Below are positions 7,983 through 16,195 of a DNA stretch of 64,000 nucleotides, in pieces. A program made the translations under genes and the position numbers. The stretch spans positions 42,408-106,407 of the forward strand of contig NZ_MLCL01000002.1 of the NCBI RefSeq assembly GCF_001942625.1, written 5' to 3'. How positions within the stretch are numbered: the first letter of the stretch is position 1; each line of letters opens with the position of its first letter. The stretch comes from Mycobacterium syngnathidarum (GTDB lineage: Bacteria; Actinomycetota; Actinomycetes; Mycobacteriales; Mycobacteriaceae). The notes under the pieces are model-generated. The model did not search any database and was not told the origin of the DNA. It saw only the letters and a program-made list of their open reading frames with translations.

Positions 7983-8016
7983 TGCATCATAGCATCAGGC
8001 ATATGCATCATGATGC
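7983..8016 (-). promoter_or_regulatory. vapBC promoter/operator
   Basis: Read on the reverse strand the region carries GCATCATGATGC (a perfect 12-bp palindrome), then a TATGAT hexamer 3 nt before the vapB ATG. TGCATCAT and ATGATGCA form an outer inverted repeat bracketing the promoter. This fits autorepression by a ribbon-helix-helix antitoxin. The -10 box is so close to the ATG that the mRNA would be leaderless or nearly so. The left part overlaps the last codons of the LysR gene. Confidence 0.55.
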
Positions 8017-8925
8017 GTCCGTGCCCAACAGCACGTCCTGCTGGTCGGCCATCCTGTCGTGGATCGCTTCGACCACCGCGGCCACCACCGGGCGCCGTAG
8101 CGTCTCGGCCCGCGCCACCAGCCAGTAGCTCAGTTGAACGGTCAGTTCTGCGGGCAGTACCCGGACCAGGTCCTCATGCCGGTCGGCCATGAAGCAGGGC
8201 AACAGGCCCAGTCCGGCCGCGGCGCGGGTGGCCTCGACATGGACGAAGACGTTGGTGGAGGTCACTGATTCGCGCATGGCCGGCGCGAAACTGGTCGCCA
8301 TGTCGAGGTCGTCCACCTGCAGCATCGAGTCGATGAAGTAGACCAGCGGAAAGCGCGCCAGATCCCCGATGTCGGACGGGGTGCCGTGCTCGGCGAGGTA
8401 GTCGCGGGCGCCGTAGAGGCCGAGGCAATAGTCACCGAGGCGGATGGCCTCGGCTCGCCTCACCTGGGGCGTGCCTACGACGATCTCGAGGTCCAGGCTC
8501 GAACGCTGTTGGGACGCGCGCCGGGTGGCGGTGACGATCTCGACCGCCAGTCGTGGGTGACGACGCTGTACGTGGGCCGCTGCGGGTGCGGCGATGTAGG
8601 CACTGAAGCCGTCCGTCGCGGAGACCCGCACCACGCCTTCGAGTTGCCGGGTGCCGGTGCTGCCGAGGGTCGACACCGCGGACTCGACGGCTTCGGCAGC
8701 TGCCAGTGCTTCGCGGCCGAGCTCGGTCAGTTCCCATCCCCCGCCGGCCCGGGTCAGTACCCGGCCGCCGAGGGCCTGCTCCAGTGCGGCGATGCGCCGC
8801 GAGATCGTGGTGTGGTTGATGCCGAGTTCGTCGGCCGCGGCGGTGTAGCGGCCGGAACGGCCGACGGCCAGGAGAACGAGGAGATCGTCCGCGCTGGGAC
8901 GCCCGGGCGTTTGCGCACCGTCCAT
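8008..8925 (-). CDS. LysR family transcriptional regulator
   Basis: A 305-residue LysR protein if started at ATG 8925 (MDGAQTPGRPS); an in-frame ATG at 8985 would add 20 residues with no homology-like content. The winged helix-turn-helix is LLAVGRSGRYTAAADELGINHTTISRRIAALEQ (about 15-47, quoted in part), followed by the effector domain. Its C-terminus overlaps the vapB operator. It is divergent from the transporter-hydroxybutyrate operon, which it probably controls, perhaps in response to 3-hydroxybutyrate or acetoacetate; that ligand is an inference. Confidence 0.88.
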   Translation of the reverse strand: MDGAQTPGRPSADDLLVLLAVGRSGRYTAAADELGINHTTISRRIAALEQALGGRVLTRAGGGWELTELGREALAAAEAVESAVSTLGSTGTRQLEGVVRVSATDGFSAYIAAPAAAHVQRRHPRLAVEIVTATRRASQQRSSLDLEIVVGTPQVRRAEAIRLGDYCLGLYGARDYLAEHGTPSDIGDLARFPLVYFIDSMLQVDDLDMATSFAPAMRESVTSTNVFVHVEATRAAAGLGLLPCFMADRHEDLVRVLPAELTVQLSYWLVARAETLRRPVVAAVVEAIHDRMADQQDVLLGTDAS

Positions 8926-8928
8926 TTG

Positions 8929-8940
8929 TGCATTTTTGCA
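8929..8940. promoter_or_regulatory. TGCA-N4-TGCA symmetric site in LysR/transporter divergent region
   Basis: TGCATTTTTGCA is a short palindrome immediately upstream of the LysR start and about 115 bp before the transporter start. LysR proteins often bind symmetric T-N11-A sites between divergent genes, so this is a candidate autoregulatory site. The match is weak. Confidence 0.25.
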
Positions 8941-9054
8941 GACTGCCGGTGCGGTTTTACCCATTGCGGACGGTTGGGCGTGCATGAATACTCACGAATG
9001 CTGTCAGGGGCGTCACAGTGCCCTTGAAGGATGGTCCAAGTCATAAGGAGCCGG

Positions 9055-10383
9055 ATGAACGCGCCCAACACGACCGGTCTGCGCCGCGTCGTCGCCGCCT
9101 CGATGGCAGGCACGGTGGTCGAGTGGTACGAGTTCTTCCTCTACGGAACCGCCGCCACGCTGGTCTTCAACAAGTTGTTCTTCCCGCAGGGCGGCAACGA
9201 TCTGGACGCCATCATGGCCGCCTTCGGCACGTACGCCATCGGCTTCCTGGCCCGCCCGCTCGGCGGCATCGTGTTCGGTCACTACGGCGACAAGTTCGGC
9301 CGCAAGAAGTTGCTGCAGTTCAGCCTGATCCTCGTCGGCCTGGCCACGTTCTTGATGGGCTGCCTGCCGACCTACGGTCAGATCGGCTACCTGGCTCCCA
9401 TGCTGCTGGTGTTCCTGCGATTCCTGCAGGGCTTCGCCGTCGGCGGCGAGTGGGGTGGCGCGGTGCTGTTGGTGGCCGAGCACAGCCCGAACCACTCGCG
9501 TGGCTTCTGGGCCAGCTGGCCACAGGCCGGCGTTCCGGTGGGCAACATGCTGGCCACTGTGGTGCTGCTGCTGCTCAACGGGCTGCTCACCGCTGACGCG
9601 TTCCTGTCCTGGGGTTGGCGCGTGGCGTTCTGGCTGTCGGCGGTGGTGGTGTTGATCGGCTACTACATCCGCACCAAGGTCACCGACGCGCCGATTTTCG
9701 TTGCGGCCCAACAGGAGGCCGAACAGATCAAAGCCAGCTCGTTCAGCGCGATCGAGGTGCTCAAGCGTTACCCGCGCGGGGTGTTCACCGCGATGGGTCT
9801 GCGGTTCGGCGAGAACATCATGTATTACCTGGTGGTCACGTTCTCGATCACCTATCTCAAGGAGCACGTGCACTCCGACACCAGCGACATCCTCTGGTGG
9901 CTGCTCATCGCGCACACGGTGCACCTGGTGGCCATCCCGACGGTCGGGGCGCTGTCGGACCGGTACGGCCGTCGCCCGGTGTACTTCGTGGGTGCCGTCG
10001 GCGCGGCCTGCTGGGGCTTCTTCGCCTACCCGATGATGGACAGTGGCCAGTACCTTCCGGTGATCGCGGCCATCACGCTGGGGCTGGTGATCCATGCCCT
10101 GATGTACGCGCCGCAGCCCGCACTGATGTCCGAGATGTTCCCGACCCGGATGCGCTATTCCGGTGTCTCCCTTGGCTATCAGGTCACCTCGATAGCCGCT
10201 GGATCACTGGCCCCGATCATCGCAGTGTGGTTGTTGAAGACCTACTCCTCCTCGGTGCCGATCGCGTTGTATCTGGCGGCAGCCGCGTTGGTGACGTTGA
10301 TCGCGTTGGCGTTCACCCGCGAGACCAAGGGCGCGGACCTGGCCGAGATCGATGCCGCCGACCTGCAACGAGCCGCGGTATGA
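9055..10383 (+). CDS. MFS transporter of the metabolite:H+ symporter (MHS) family
   Basis: A 442-residue integral membrane transporter with about 12 hydrophobic segments. The early signature VVEWYEFFLYGTAA, the loop GDKFGRKK between helices 2 and 3, and FLQGFAVGGEWGGAVLL are hallmarks of the MHS family (ProP, ShiA and KgtP relatives). The start is ATG 9055, 4 nt after AAGGAG (9045-9050). The stop overlaps the hydroxybutyrate dehydrogenase start (ATGA), and acetoacetyl-CoA synthetase follows, so 3-hydroxybutyrate and/or acetoacetate is the most likely substrate; that is inferred from context. Confidence 0.9.
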   Translation: MNAPNTTGLRRVVAASMAGTVVEWYEFFLYGTAATLVFNKLFFPQGGNDLDAIMAAFGTYAIGFLARPLGGIVFGHYGDKFGRKKLLQFSLILVGLATFLMGCLPTYGQIGYLAPMLLVFLRFLQGFAVGGEWGGAVLLVAEHSPNHSRGFWASWPQAGVPVGNMLATVVLLLLNGLLTADAFLSWGWRVAFWLSAVVVLIGYYIRTKVTDAPIFVAAQQEAEQIKASSFSAIEVLKRYPRGVFTAMGLRFGENIMYYLVVTFSITYLKEHVHSDTSDILWWLLIAHTVHLVAIPTVGALSDRYGRRPVYFVGAVGAACWGFFAYPMMDSGQYLPVIAAITLGLVIHALMYAPQPALMSEMFPTRMRYSGVSLGYQVTSIAAGSLAPIIAVWLLKTYSSSVPIALYLAAAALVTLIALAFTRETKGADLAEIDAADLQRAAV

Positions 10384-11126
10384 GTGATCTGGCCGGCCGC
10401 ACCGCGCTGGTCACCGGGGCGGCGAGCGGGATCGGAGCGGCGTGCGCCCGCGAACTCGCGTCCCGCGGGGCCGTGGTCACGGTGGCCGACATCGATGGAG
10501 CCGGGGCCGAAGCCGTCGCCAGAGATATCGGCGGAAAGCCTTGGGCGGTCGACCTTCTCGATGTGTCGGCGCTGGAGACGCTGACGTTGGACTGCGACAT
10601 CCTGGTCAACAACGCCGGGGTGCAGAGCATCCACCCGATTCAGGAGTTCCCGCCCGAGCGGTTCCGAATGCTGCTGGCGTTGATGGTCGAGGTGCCGTTT
10701 CTGTTGATCCGCGCCGCACTGCCGCACATGTACGCCCAGGGGTTCGGTCGCGTCGTCAACATCTCGTCGGTGCACGGCCTGCGCGCCTCGGAGTTCAAGT
10801 CTGGCTACGTCACCGCCAAGCATGCGCTGGAGGGTCTGTCGAAGGTGACCGCGCTGGAGGGCGGGGCCCACGGGGTGACCAGCAACTGCGTCAACCCGGG
10901 CTATGTACGGACGCCACTGGTCACCAAGCAGATCGCCGACCAGGCCCGTATCCACGGCATTCCCGAGCAGGACGTACTGACTGAGGTGCTGCTGAAGGAG
11001 AGCGCGGTCAAGCAACTGGTGGAACCGGAAGAGGTCGGCGCGTTGGTAGGTTGGCTGGCGTCGCCGGGCGCCCGGATGGTGACCGGGGCGTCGTACACGA
11101 TGGATGGTGGGTGGAGCGCACGATGA
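10380..11126 (+). CDS. 3-hydroxybutyrate dehydrogenase-like SDR
   Basis: A 248-residue short-chain dehydrogenase. TGAASGIGAACA is the cofactor loop, NNAG follows, and the catalytic segment is SSVHG then Y-V-T-A-K. SSVHGLRAS and NPGYVRTPLV with the lid KQIADQARIHGI closely resemble D-3-hydroxybutyrate dehydrogenases, which interconvert 3-hydroxybutyrate and acetoacetate with NAD. It is joined by ATGA overlaps to the transporter in front and acetoacetyl-CoA synthetase behind, which strongly supports that function. Confidence 0.85.
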   Translation: MSDLAGRTALVTGAASGIGAACARELASRGAVVTVADIDGAGAEAVARDIGGKPWAVDLLDVSALETLTLDCDILVNNAGVQSIHPIQEFPPERFRMLLALMVEVPFLLIRAALPHMYAQGFGRVVNISSVHGLRASEFKSGYVTAKHALEGLSKVTALEGGAHGVTSNCVNPGYVRTPLVTKQIADQARIHGIPEQDVLTEVLLKESAVKQLVEPEEVGALVGWLASPGARMVTGASYTMDGGWSAR

Positions 11127-13060
11127 CGACAACTGCTCAGTGGGAGCCGACGCCGGAAGGCATCGAGGCCGCCCGGGTTACCGACTTCGCCCGGTTCGTC
11201 GAGTCGGGCCTCGGGGTCAGCGCTGCCGACTATCGGAGCTTGTGGCAGTGGTCGGTCGATGATCCGGCGGCGTTCTGGGGCGCAGTCTGGGATTACTTCG
11301 ACCTGGGTGAGCGGCCGGAGCAGGTGCTCGTCGGCGATGAGATGCCGGGTGTGCAGTGGTTTCCCGGTGCCCGGCTGAACTACGTCGACCAGGTGGCCCG
11401 TCAGGCCAGGACCGATCGTCCGGCGATCCTCAACGTGGCCGAAGGCGGCGCGATCACCGAGCTGTCCTGGGCTGAATTGCTGCGCCGTACCGGTGCTTTC
11501 GCGCACACATTGCGGTCACTCGGGGTGCAGCCGGGCGATCGGGTCGTCGGCTACCTGCCCAACATCGCCGAGGCCATCATCGCGTTTCTGGCCACCGCGA
11601 GCCTCGGTGCGATCTGGAGTGCCTGCGGGCAGGACTACACCGCCAAGGCGGCCCTGGACCGGCTCGGCCAGTTGGAGCCCACCGTGTTGGTGACTGCCGA
11701 CGGATACCACTTCGGCGGCAAGGCCCACGACAAGAGCGCCGACATCGCCGCGGTGCGCGACGGCCTGCCCACGCTGAAGGCCTCGGTGCTGGTGTCGCGT
11801 TTGGGGGGCGCCCGGGAGGACTGGCTGGACTGGGAGTCCGCGACGGCCGGCAGGGCCGAATTGACCACCACACTGGTCGATTTCGCCCACCCACTGTGGG
11901 TGCTGTACTCGTCGGGAACCACCGGCCTGCCCAAAGGGATCATGCACGGCCACGGCGGGGTGCTGCTCGAACACCTCAAGGCAGTGTCGCTGCAGTCGGA
12001 CATCGGTCCCGACGACACGTTCTTCTGGTACACCAGCCCCAGCTGGATGATGTGGAACTTCCAGGTGGCCGGCCTGCTGGTCGGGGCTACCATCGTCTGT
12101 TACGAGGGCAGCCCCACCTATCCGACGGCCGATGCCCTGTGGCACATCGCGGCGACCGTCCATGCGACCGTGCTGGGTACCAGCCCGGGCTATGTGCTGG
12201 CCTGCGCCAAGGCCGGTGCCGTGCCCCGTGAAGAACACGACCTGTCCGCACTGAAAACCGTTGGTATCACCGGTTCTTCGCTGCCGCCGTCATCGGCGCT
12301 GTGGTTGCGCGACAACGTCGGCGAACGGGTGCAGGTGTCGTCACTCAGTGGTGGCACCGATGTGGTGTCGGCGTTCATCGGCGGTGCGCCGACCGTGCCG
12401 GTGTGGCCGGGCGAGCTGTCCACCCGTTATCTCGGGGCGGCGGTCGACGCCTGGGATGAAAGCGGCAAGCCGGTGCGCGGCGAGGTCGGCGAGCTGGTGA
12501 TCACCAAGCCGTTGCCCTCGATGCCCATCGCGTTTTGGAACGACGCTGACGGATCCCGGTACCGGGCGGCCTACTTCGAGATGTTTCCGGGAGTCTGGCG
12601 GCACGGTGACTGGATCACCATCACCGACCACGACAGCATCGTCGTGCACGGCCGGTCGGACTCCACACTGAACCGCAACGGAATACGCATGGGCAGTGCC
12701 GACATCTACCAGTCGGTGGAGCGATTGCCCGAGGTCGCCGAGGCGCTGGTGATCGGGGCCGAACAGCCCGACGGCGGATACTGGATGCCGTTGTTCGTGG
12801 TGCCGGCCGAGGGCGTTGAACTCACGGACTCGGTGCGGGACAAGATCATTCAGACCATCCGCACCGAAGTGTCGCCGCGGCACGTGCCCGACGACATTCT
12901 TGTCGCGCCGGGCATACCCCACACCCGCACGGGCAAGAAGCTCGAAGTCCCGATCAAGAAGCTGTTCCAGGGGGCTGACGCGGCCAAAGTGGTCGAGCGC
13001 AGCGCCGTAGACAACCCGGATCTGCTGGACTGGTACGCCTCGCAGCGGCCAAGCCGCTGA
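11123..13060 (+). CDS. acetoacetyl-CoA synthetase (acetoacetate-CoA ligase)
   Basis: A 645-residue ANL-superfamily ligase. The ATP loop is YSSGTTGLPKGI, followed by GGVLLEHLK. NLSGGTD-like SLSGGTDVVSAF, HGRSDSTLNRNGIRMGSADIY and the terminal GKKLEVPIKKL with the catalytic lysine are characteristic of acetoacetate-CoA ligases. It converts acetoacetate, ATP and CoA to acetoacetyl-CoA, feeding thiolysis to acetyl-CoA. The start is ATG 11123, overlapping the dehydrogenase stop. It completes a transporter, dehydrogenase, ligase operon for ketone bodies. Confidence 0.92.
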   Translation: MTTTAQWEPTPEGIEAARVTDFARFVESGLGVSAADYRSLWQWSVDDPAAFWGAVWDYFDLGERPEQVLVGDEMPGVQWFPGARLNYVDQVARQARTDRPAILNVAEGGAITELSWAELLRRTGAFAHTLRSLGVQPGDRVVGYLPNIAEAIIAFLATASLGAIWSACGQDYTAKAALDRLGQLEPTVLVTADGYHFGGKAHDKSADIAAVRDGLPTLKASVLVSRLGGAREDWLDWESATAGRAELTTTLVDFAHPLWVLYSSGTTGLPKGIMHGHGGVLLEHLKAVSLQSDIGPDDTFFWYTSPSWMMWNFQVAGLLVGATIVCYEGSPTYPTADALWHIAATVHATVLGTSPGYVLACAKAGAVPREEHDLSALKTVGITGSSLPPSSALWLRDNVGERVQVSSLSGGTDVVSAFIGGAPTVPVWPGELSTRYLGAAVDAWDESGKPVRGEVGELVITKPLPSMPIAFWNDADGSRYRAAYFEMFPGVWRHGDWITITDHDSIVVHGRSDSTLNRNGIRMGSADIYQSVERLPEVAEALVIGAEQPDGGYWMPLFVVPAEGVELTDSVRDKIIQTIRTEVSPRHVPDDILVAPGIPHTRTGKKLEVPIKKLFQGADAAKVVERSAVDNPDLLDWYASQRPSR

Positions 13061-13119
13061 CTCTGCGCTCAGGGCGTAAAAGGGCGACGAGTGCGCAACA
13101 CCCAGGCTGCAGAGTCGAT

Positions 13120-14280
13120 CTACTGCAACCAGGAACCGATGCGGCGCAACGCCTCTTCGATGTCAGTGGTCGGCCCGGCGAACGACAGCCGCACATAGGA
13201 GTTTCCGCGCACGGTGTCGAAGTCGATGCCGGGTGCGATGGCCACACCGGTTTCGGCCAACAGCTTCGAGCACCAGGCCAATGAGTCATCCGTGTACTGG
13301 CTGACATCGGCGTACACGTAGAAAGCGCCGTCGGTCGGAGCCAGCCGGTCGATGCCGATGCCGCGCAGCCCGTCGAGCAGCAGCGTGCGGTTGTCGGCGT
13401 AATGCGACAGCAGTCCGTCGGCCTCGGCAAGGGATTCCGGGGTGAACGCGGCCACCGCGGCGTGCTGGGCCAACGCGGGCGGGCAGATGGTGAAGTTTCC
13501 GGTGAGCCGGTCCACCGCGCGCTGCAACCCGGTGGGCACCAGCAGCCAGCCCAGCCGCCATCCGGTCATCGCGAAATACTTCGAGAAGCTGTTGACCACC
13601 ACGGCATTCCGCGAGGTCTCCCAGGCGCAGCTGGTTTCGGGGGCGCCGGGGTAGACCAGGCCGTGGTAGACCTCGTCGTTGATCAGCCGCACGCCCGCGG
13701 TGTCGCACCAGCGCGCGATCGCGGCCAGCTCGGCGGGCGGGATGACGGTGCCGGTCGGGTTGGCCGGGCTGGCGACGATCACGCCGGCCACCGGGGGATC
13801 CAGCGCGTCGAGCATGGCGACAGTCGGCTGGAACCGGGTCTCGGGGCCGCAGGGGATCTCGACCACCTCACAGCCCAGCGCGCTGAGGATGTTGCGGTAG
13901 CAGGGATAACCCGGGCTGGCGATCGCCACCCGGTCGCCGACGTCGAAACAGGCCAGGAAGGTCAGCAGGAATCCACCCGAGGATCCGGTGGTGAGCACCA
14001 CCTCGTCGACACCGACCTCCACGCCATACTTCCGGTACGACGCGGCGATCTCGGCGCGCAGCTCAGGGAGGCCGAGCGCAACGGTGTAGCCGAGCGAGCC
14101 CTGATTCAGCGCGGCGACGGCGGCCTCCCGCACCGCCGTGGGTGCCCCGGCACTGGGCTGCCCGGCCGAGAGGTTGACCAGGTCGCCATGCGTGCGCTGG
14201 CGTTCGGCCGCGGCCAGCCACACGTCCATGACGTGAAACGGCGGAATTCCCGCTCGCAGTGCGACGTCCATCAAAGCCAC
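13120..14280 (-). CDS. aspB: class I/II PLP-dependent aminotransferase (aspB-like, Rv3565 counterpart)
   Basis: A 386-residue fold-type I aminotransferase. NPTGTV binds the substrate side, INDEVYHGLVY carries the Asp and Tyr that hold PLP, and SFSKYFAMTGWRLGW holds the Schiff-base lysine. An in-frame ATG 3 codons later (MDVALRAG) is an alternative start. It lies 26 bp after fadE33 at the end of the fadD3-fadE31-32-33 operon, the same position as aspB (Rv3565) in M. tuberculosis. No role in steroid breakdown has been established to my knowledge; the name does not prove aspartate specificity. Confidence 0.85.
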   Translation of the reverse strand: MALMDVALRAGIPPFHVMDVWLAAAERQRTHGDLVNLSAGQPSAGAPTAVREAAVAALNQGSLGYTVALGLPELRAEIAASYRKYGVEVGVDEVVLTTGSSGGFLLTFLACFDVGDRVAIASPGYPCYRNILSALGCEVVEIPCGPETRFQPTVAMLDALDPPVAGVIVASPANPTGTVIPPAELAAIARWCDTAGVRLINDEVYHGLVYPGAPETSCAWETSRNAVVVNSFSKYFAMTGWRLGWLLVPTGLQRAVDRLTGNFTICPPALAQHAAVAAFTPESLAEADGLLSHYADNRTLLLDGLRGIGIDRLAPTDGAFYVYADVSQYTDDSLAWCSKLLAETGVAIAPGIDFDTVRGNSYVRLSFAGPTTDIEEALRRIGSWLQ

Positions 14281-14306
14281 GTTAGAACACCACGGCGGCG
14301 AGCCGC

Positions 14307-15242
14307 CTAGAAGACCTGAGCTTCGAGCCGGCGAAGATGCTCGCGCGGCGGACCGAGCAGCTGGGCACTGCCGTGGGCACGCTTGAAGTACAGCTGGATG
14401 TCGCTCTCCCAGGTGATCGCGATACCGCCGTGCAGCTGGATGGCTTCGGCGGTTACCGCGGACAGCGCCTCGCTGGCGAAGTAGCGGGCCAGCGAGGCCG
14501 ACGTGGGAGACGGGTCGGTGATGGCGTCATTGACCACGGCACGGGCGGCAGACACCTTGACGTACAGGTCGGCCATCCGGTGCTTGAGCGCCTGGAAGCT
14601 GCCGATCGCGCGGCCGAACTGCACCCGGTCCTTGGTGTAGGCGACGGTGAGGTCGAGGCAGCGCGACGCGGCGCCGATCTGCTCGGCGGCCATCAGCAGG
14701 GCCGCAGTGTCGGCCAGGCCGGGGTCGGCGCCCAGGACGGTCGTGTCGCCCGGGATCAGCGCGGACAGCCGGCGGGTGAGGTCCATGGTCGATTTGGGCG
14801 TGGCGGTGAACGTGGTCCACCGGGCCAGGTTCTTGCCGTCGGTGCCGATGACGACATCGGCTACATCACCGTTGATGACGTAGTCGGCGTCAAAAGCGAC
14901 CGTGCCGATGGCTGTGCCCTCGGCGAGCCCTTCGAGCGGCTCGTGGTCGCCCACGGCCAGCAGGGCGAGTTCGGCCAGGGTGGTGCCCAGCAGGGGAGTG
15001 GGTACCAGGGCCTTGCCAAGCTCTTCGAGAACCACTGCGGCATCGGCGAGTTCGCCTCCGGCCCCGCCGAGTTCCTCCGGGACCACCAGGGCGGCGGCGC
15101 CGACCTGCTCGCACAGCAGGCCCCACAGCTTCTCGTCGTAGCCGCGCTCGGATTCCATCGCGGCGCGGACCGCCTCGGGGGAGGCATGCTTGTCCACGAG
15201 CGCGGCGACGGTTTCGCGCAACAGTTGCCGTTCTTCACTCAC
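14307..15242 (-). CDS. fadE33: acyl-CoA dehydrogenase FadE33 (steroid ring C/D degradation)
   Basis: A 311-residue, short acyl-CoA dehydrogenase. YTKDRVQFGRAIGSFQALKH and ADLYV are the central helix motifs and IQLHGGIAITWESDIQLY the C-terminal flavin-contact motif. Short members of this family in steroid operons pair with a longer partner to form heterotetramers. The start is GTG 15242, its GTGA overlapping the fadE32 stop. Order and size match Rv3564. Expected to act with FadE32 (and FadE31) late in ring C/D beta-oxidation, under KstR2. Confidence 0.87.
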   Translation of the reverse strand: MSEERQLLRETVAALVDKHASPEAVRAAMESERGYDEKLWGLLCEQVGAAALVVPEELGGAGGELADAAVVLEELGKALVPTPLLGTTLAELALLAVGDHEPLEGLAEGTAIGTVAFDADYVINGDVADVVIGTDGKNLARWTTFTATPKSTMDLTRRLSALIPGDTTVLGADPGLADTAALLMAAEQIGAASRCLDLTVAYTKDRVQFGRAIGSFQALKHRMADLYVKVSAARAVVNDAITDPSPTSASLARYFASEALSAVTAEAIQLHGGIAITWESDIQLYFKRAHGSAQLLGPPREHLRRLEAQVF

Positions 15243-16195
15243 GACAGGGCCTCCAGCAGTCGACGACGGTGTGCGTTGGGGTCGCCCCAGGCACTGCGCA
15301 ACGCCTGCACGCGCAGCAGCGACAGGGACAAGTCGTGTTCCTGGGTGAACCCGATGGCGCCGTGGGTCTGCAGCGCCGAGCGGGCGGCCAGCAGCGCGGC
15401 ATCGGCGGCGGCCACCTTGGCGGCGCTGACGTCGCGGGCGGTATCGGGCGAACCCTCGCCCAGTGACAGCGCCGCGCCGTACACCAGCGGGCGGGCCAAC
15501 TCGACGGCGATGTGCACATCGGCGAGCTTGTGCTTGATGGCCTGGTACGAGCCGATGATCCGGCCGAACTGGGTGCGCTGCTTGGCGTATTCGACGGACT
15601 GGTCCAGCATGGCCTGGCCGGCGCCGACCAGTTGGGCGGCAGTGGCCAGGACACCGAACTCGTAGGCGCGTGCGGTATCGGCGGCCTGCGTGTCGCCGGA
15701 TGCGGTGATGTCGAACAGCTTTCGGGCCGGGTCGACGGAATCGTGGGCGGCACCCGCGGTGGCATCGCCGACCTGGCCGTCGGCGGCCAGCAGCGTCAGT
15801 CCGGCGAAGTCGGCGTTGACGGCCCGTGGTGCCTGGGGCGGCATGGCGACGGTGGCGATCAGTTCACCGGAGGCCAGCGCTCCCGAACGCTCGTCGTTCG
15901 AAAGCAGAATCGGGGCAACGGCGATGGATTCGGTGACCGGGCCGGGCACCGCCCAGTAACCCAGCCGCTCCAGTGCGACCACCAGGTCGACCGGGCTGGC
16001 GTCGATGCCGTCGTACTTCTCCGGCACCAGCAGCGCCGTGACGCCGAGGTCGGTCAGCTGTGCCCACACCTTGCGGCCCGGCCCGGTGTCGCCCTCGCCC
16101 CAGGCTCGCACCGCAGCCGGGACATCGGCGGCGCTCAGTGCCGCGTCGATGCTGGCCGCGAAGTCCCGTTGCTGTTCGTCGATCTCGAAATTCAC
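15239..16195 (-). CDS. fadE32: acyl-CoA dehydrogenase FadE32 (steroid ring C/D degradation)
   Basis: A 318-residue acyl-CoA dehydrogenase starting at GTG 16195 (VNFEIDEQQRDF), with GGAGGG 9 nt upstream and a GTGA overlap with fadE31. Visible motifs are LLVPEKYDGIDAS near the N-terminus, YAKQRTQFGRIIGSYQAIKHK in the middle, and THGAIGFTQEHDL near the end. The N-terminal half is shorter than in FadE31, as in the Rv3563 counterpart. It sits between fadE31 and fadE33 with overlaps on both sides, so the three are co-translated and likely assemble together. Confidence 0.87.
   Translation of the reverse strand: MNFEIDEQQRDFAASIDAALSAADVPAAVRAWGEGDTGPGRKVWAQLTDLGVTALLVPEKYDGIDASPVDLVVALERLGYWAVPGPVTESIAVAPILLSNDERSGALASGELIATVAMPPQAPRAVNADFAGLTLLAADGQVGDATAGAAHDSVDPARKLFDITASGDTQAADTARAYEFGVLATAAQLVGAGQAMLDQSVEYAKQRTQFGRIIGSYQAIKHKLADVHIAVELARPLVYGAALSLGEGSPDTARDVSAAKVAAADAALLAARSALQTHGAIGFTQEHDLSLSLLRVQALRSAWGDPNAHRRRLLEALS

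Noticed and set aside
9013..10095. 360-codon reverse frame under the transporter
   Set aside because: Composition (many His, Gln, Arg, Glu) is typical of antisense to a GC-rich membrane protein; the forward frame has clear MHS motifs.
13059..13116. GACTCTGC ... GCAGAGTC as a terminator between the ligase and aspB
   Set aside because: Arms are only 8 bp with a 42-nt loop, too weak to support.
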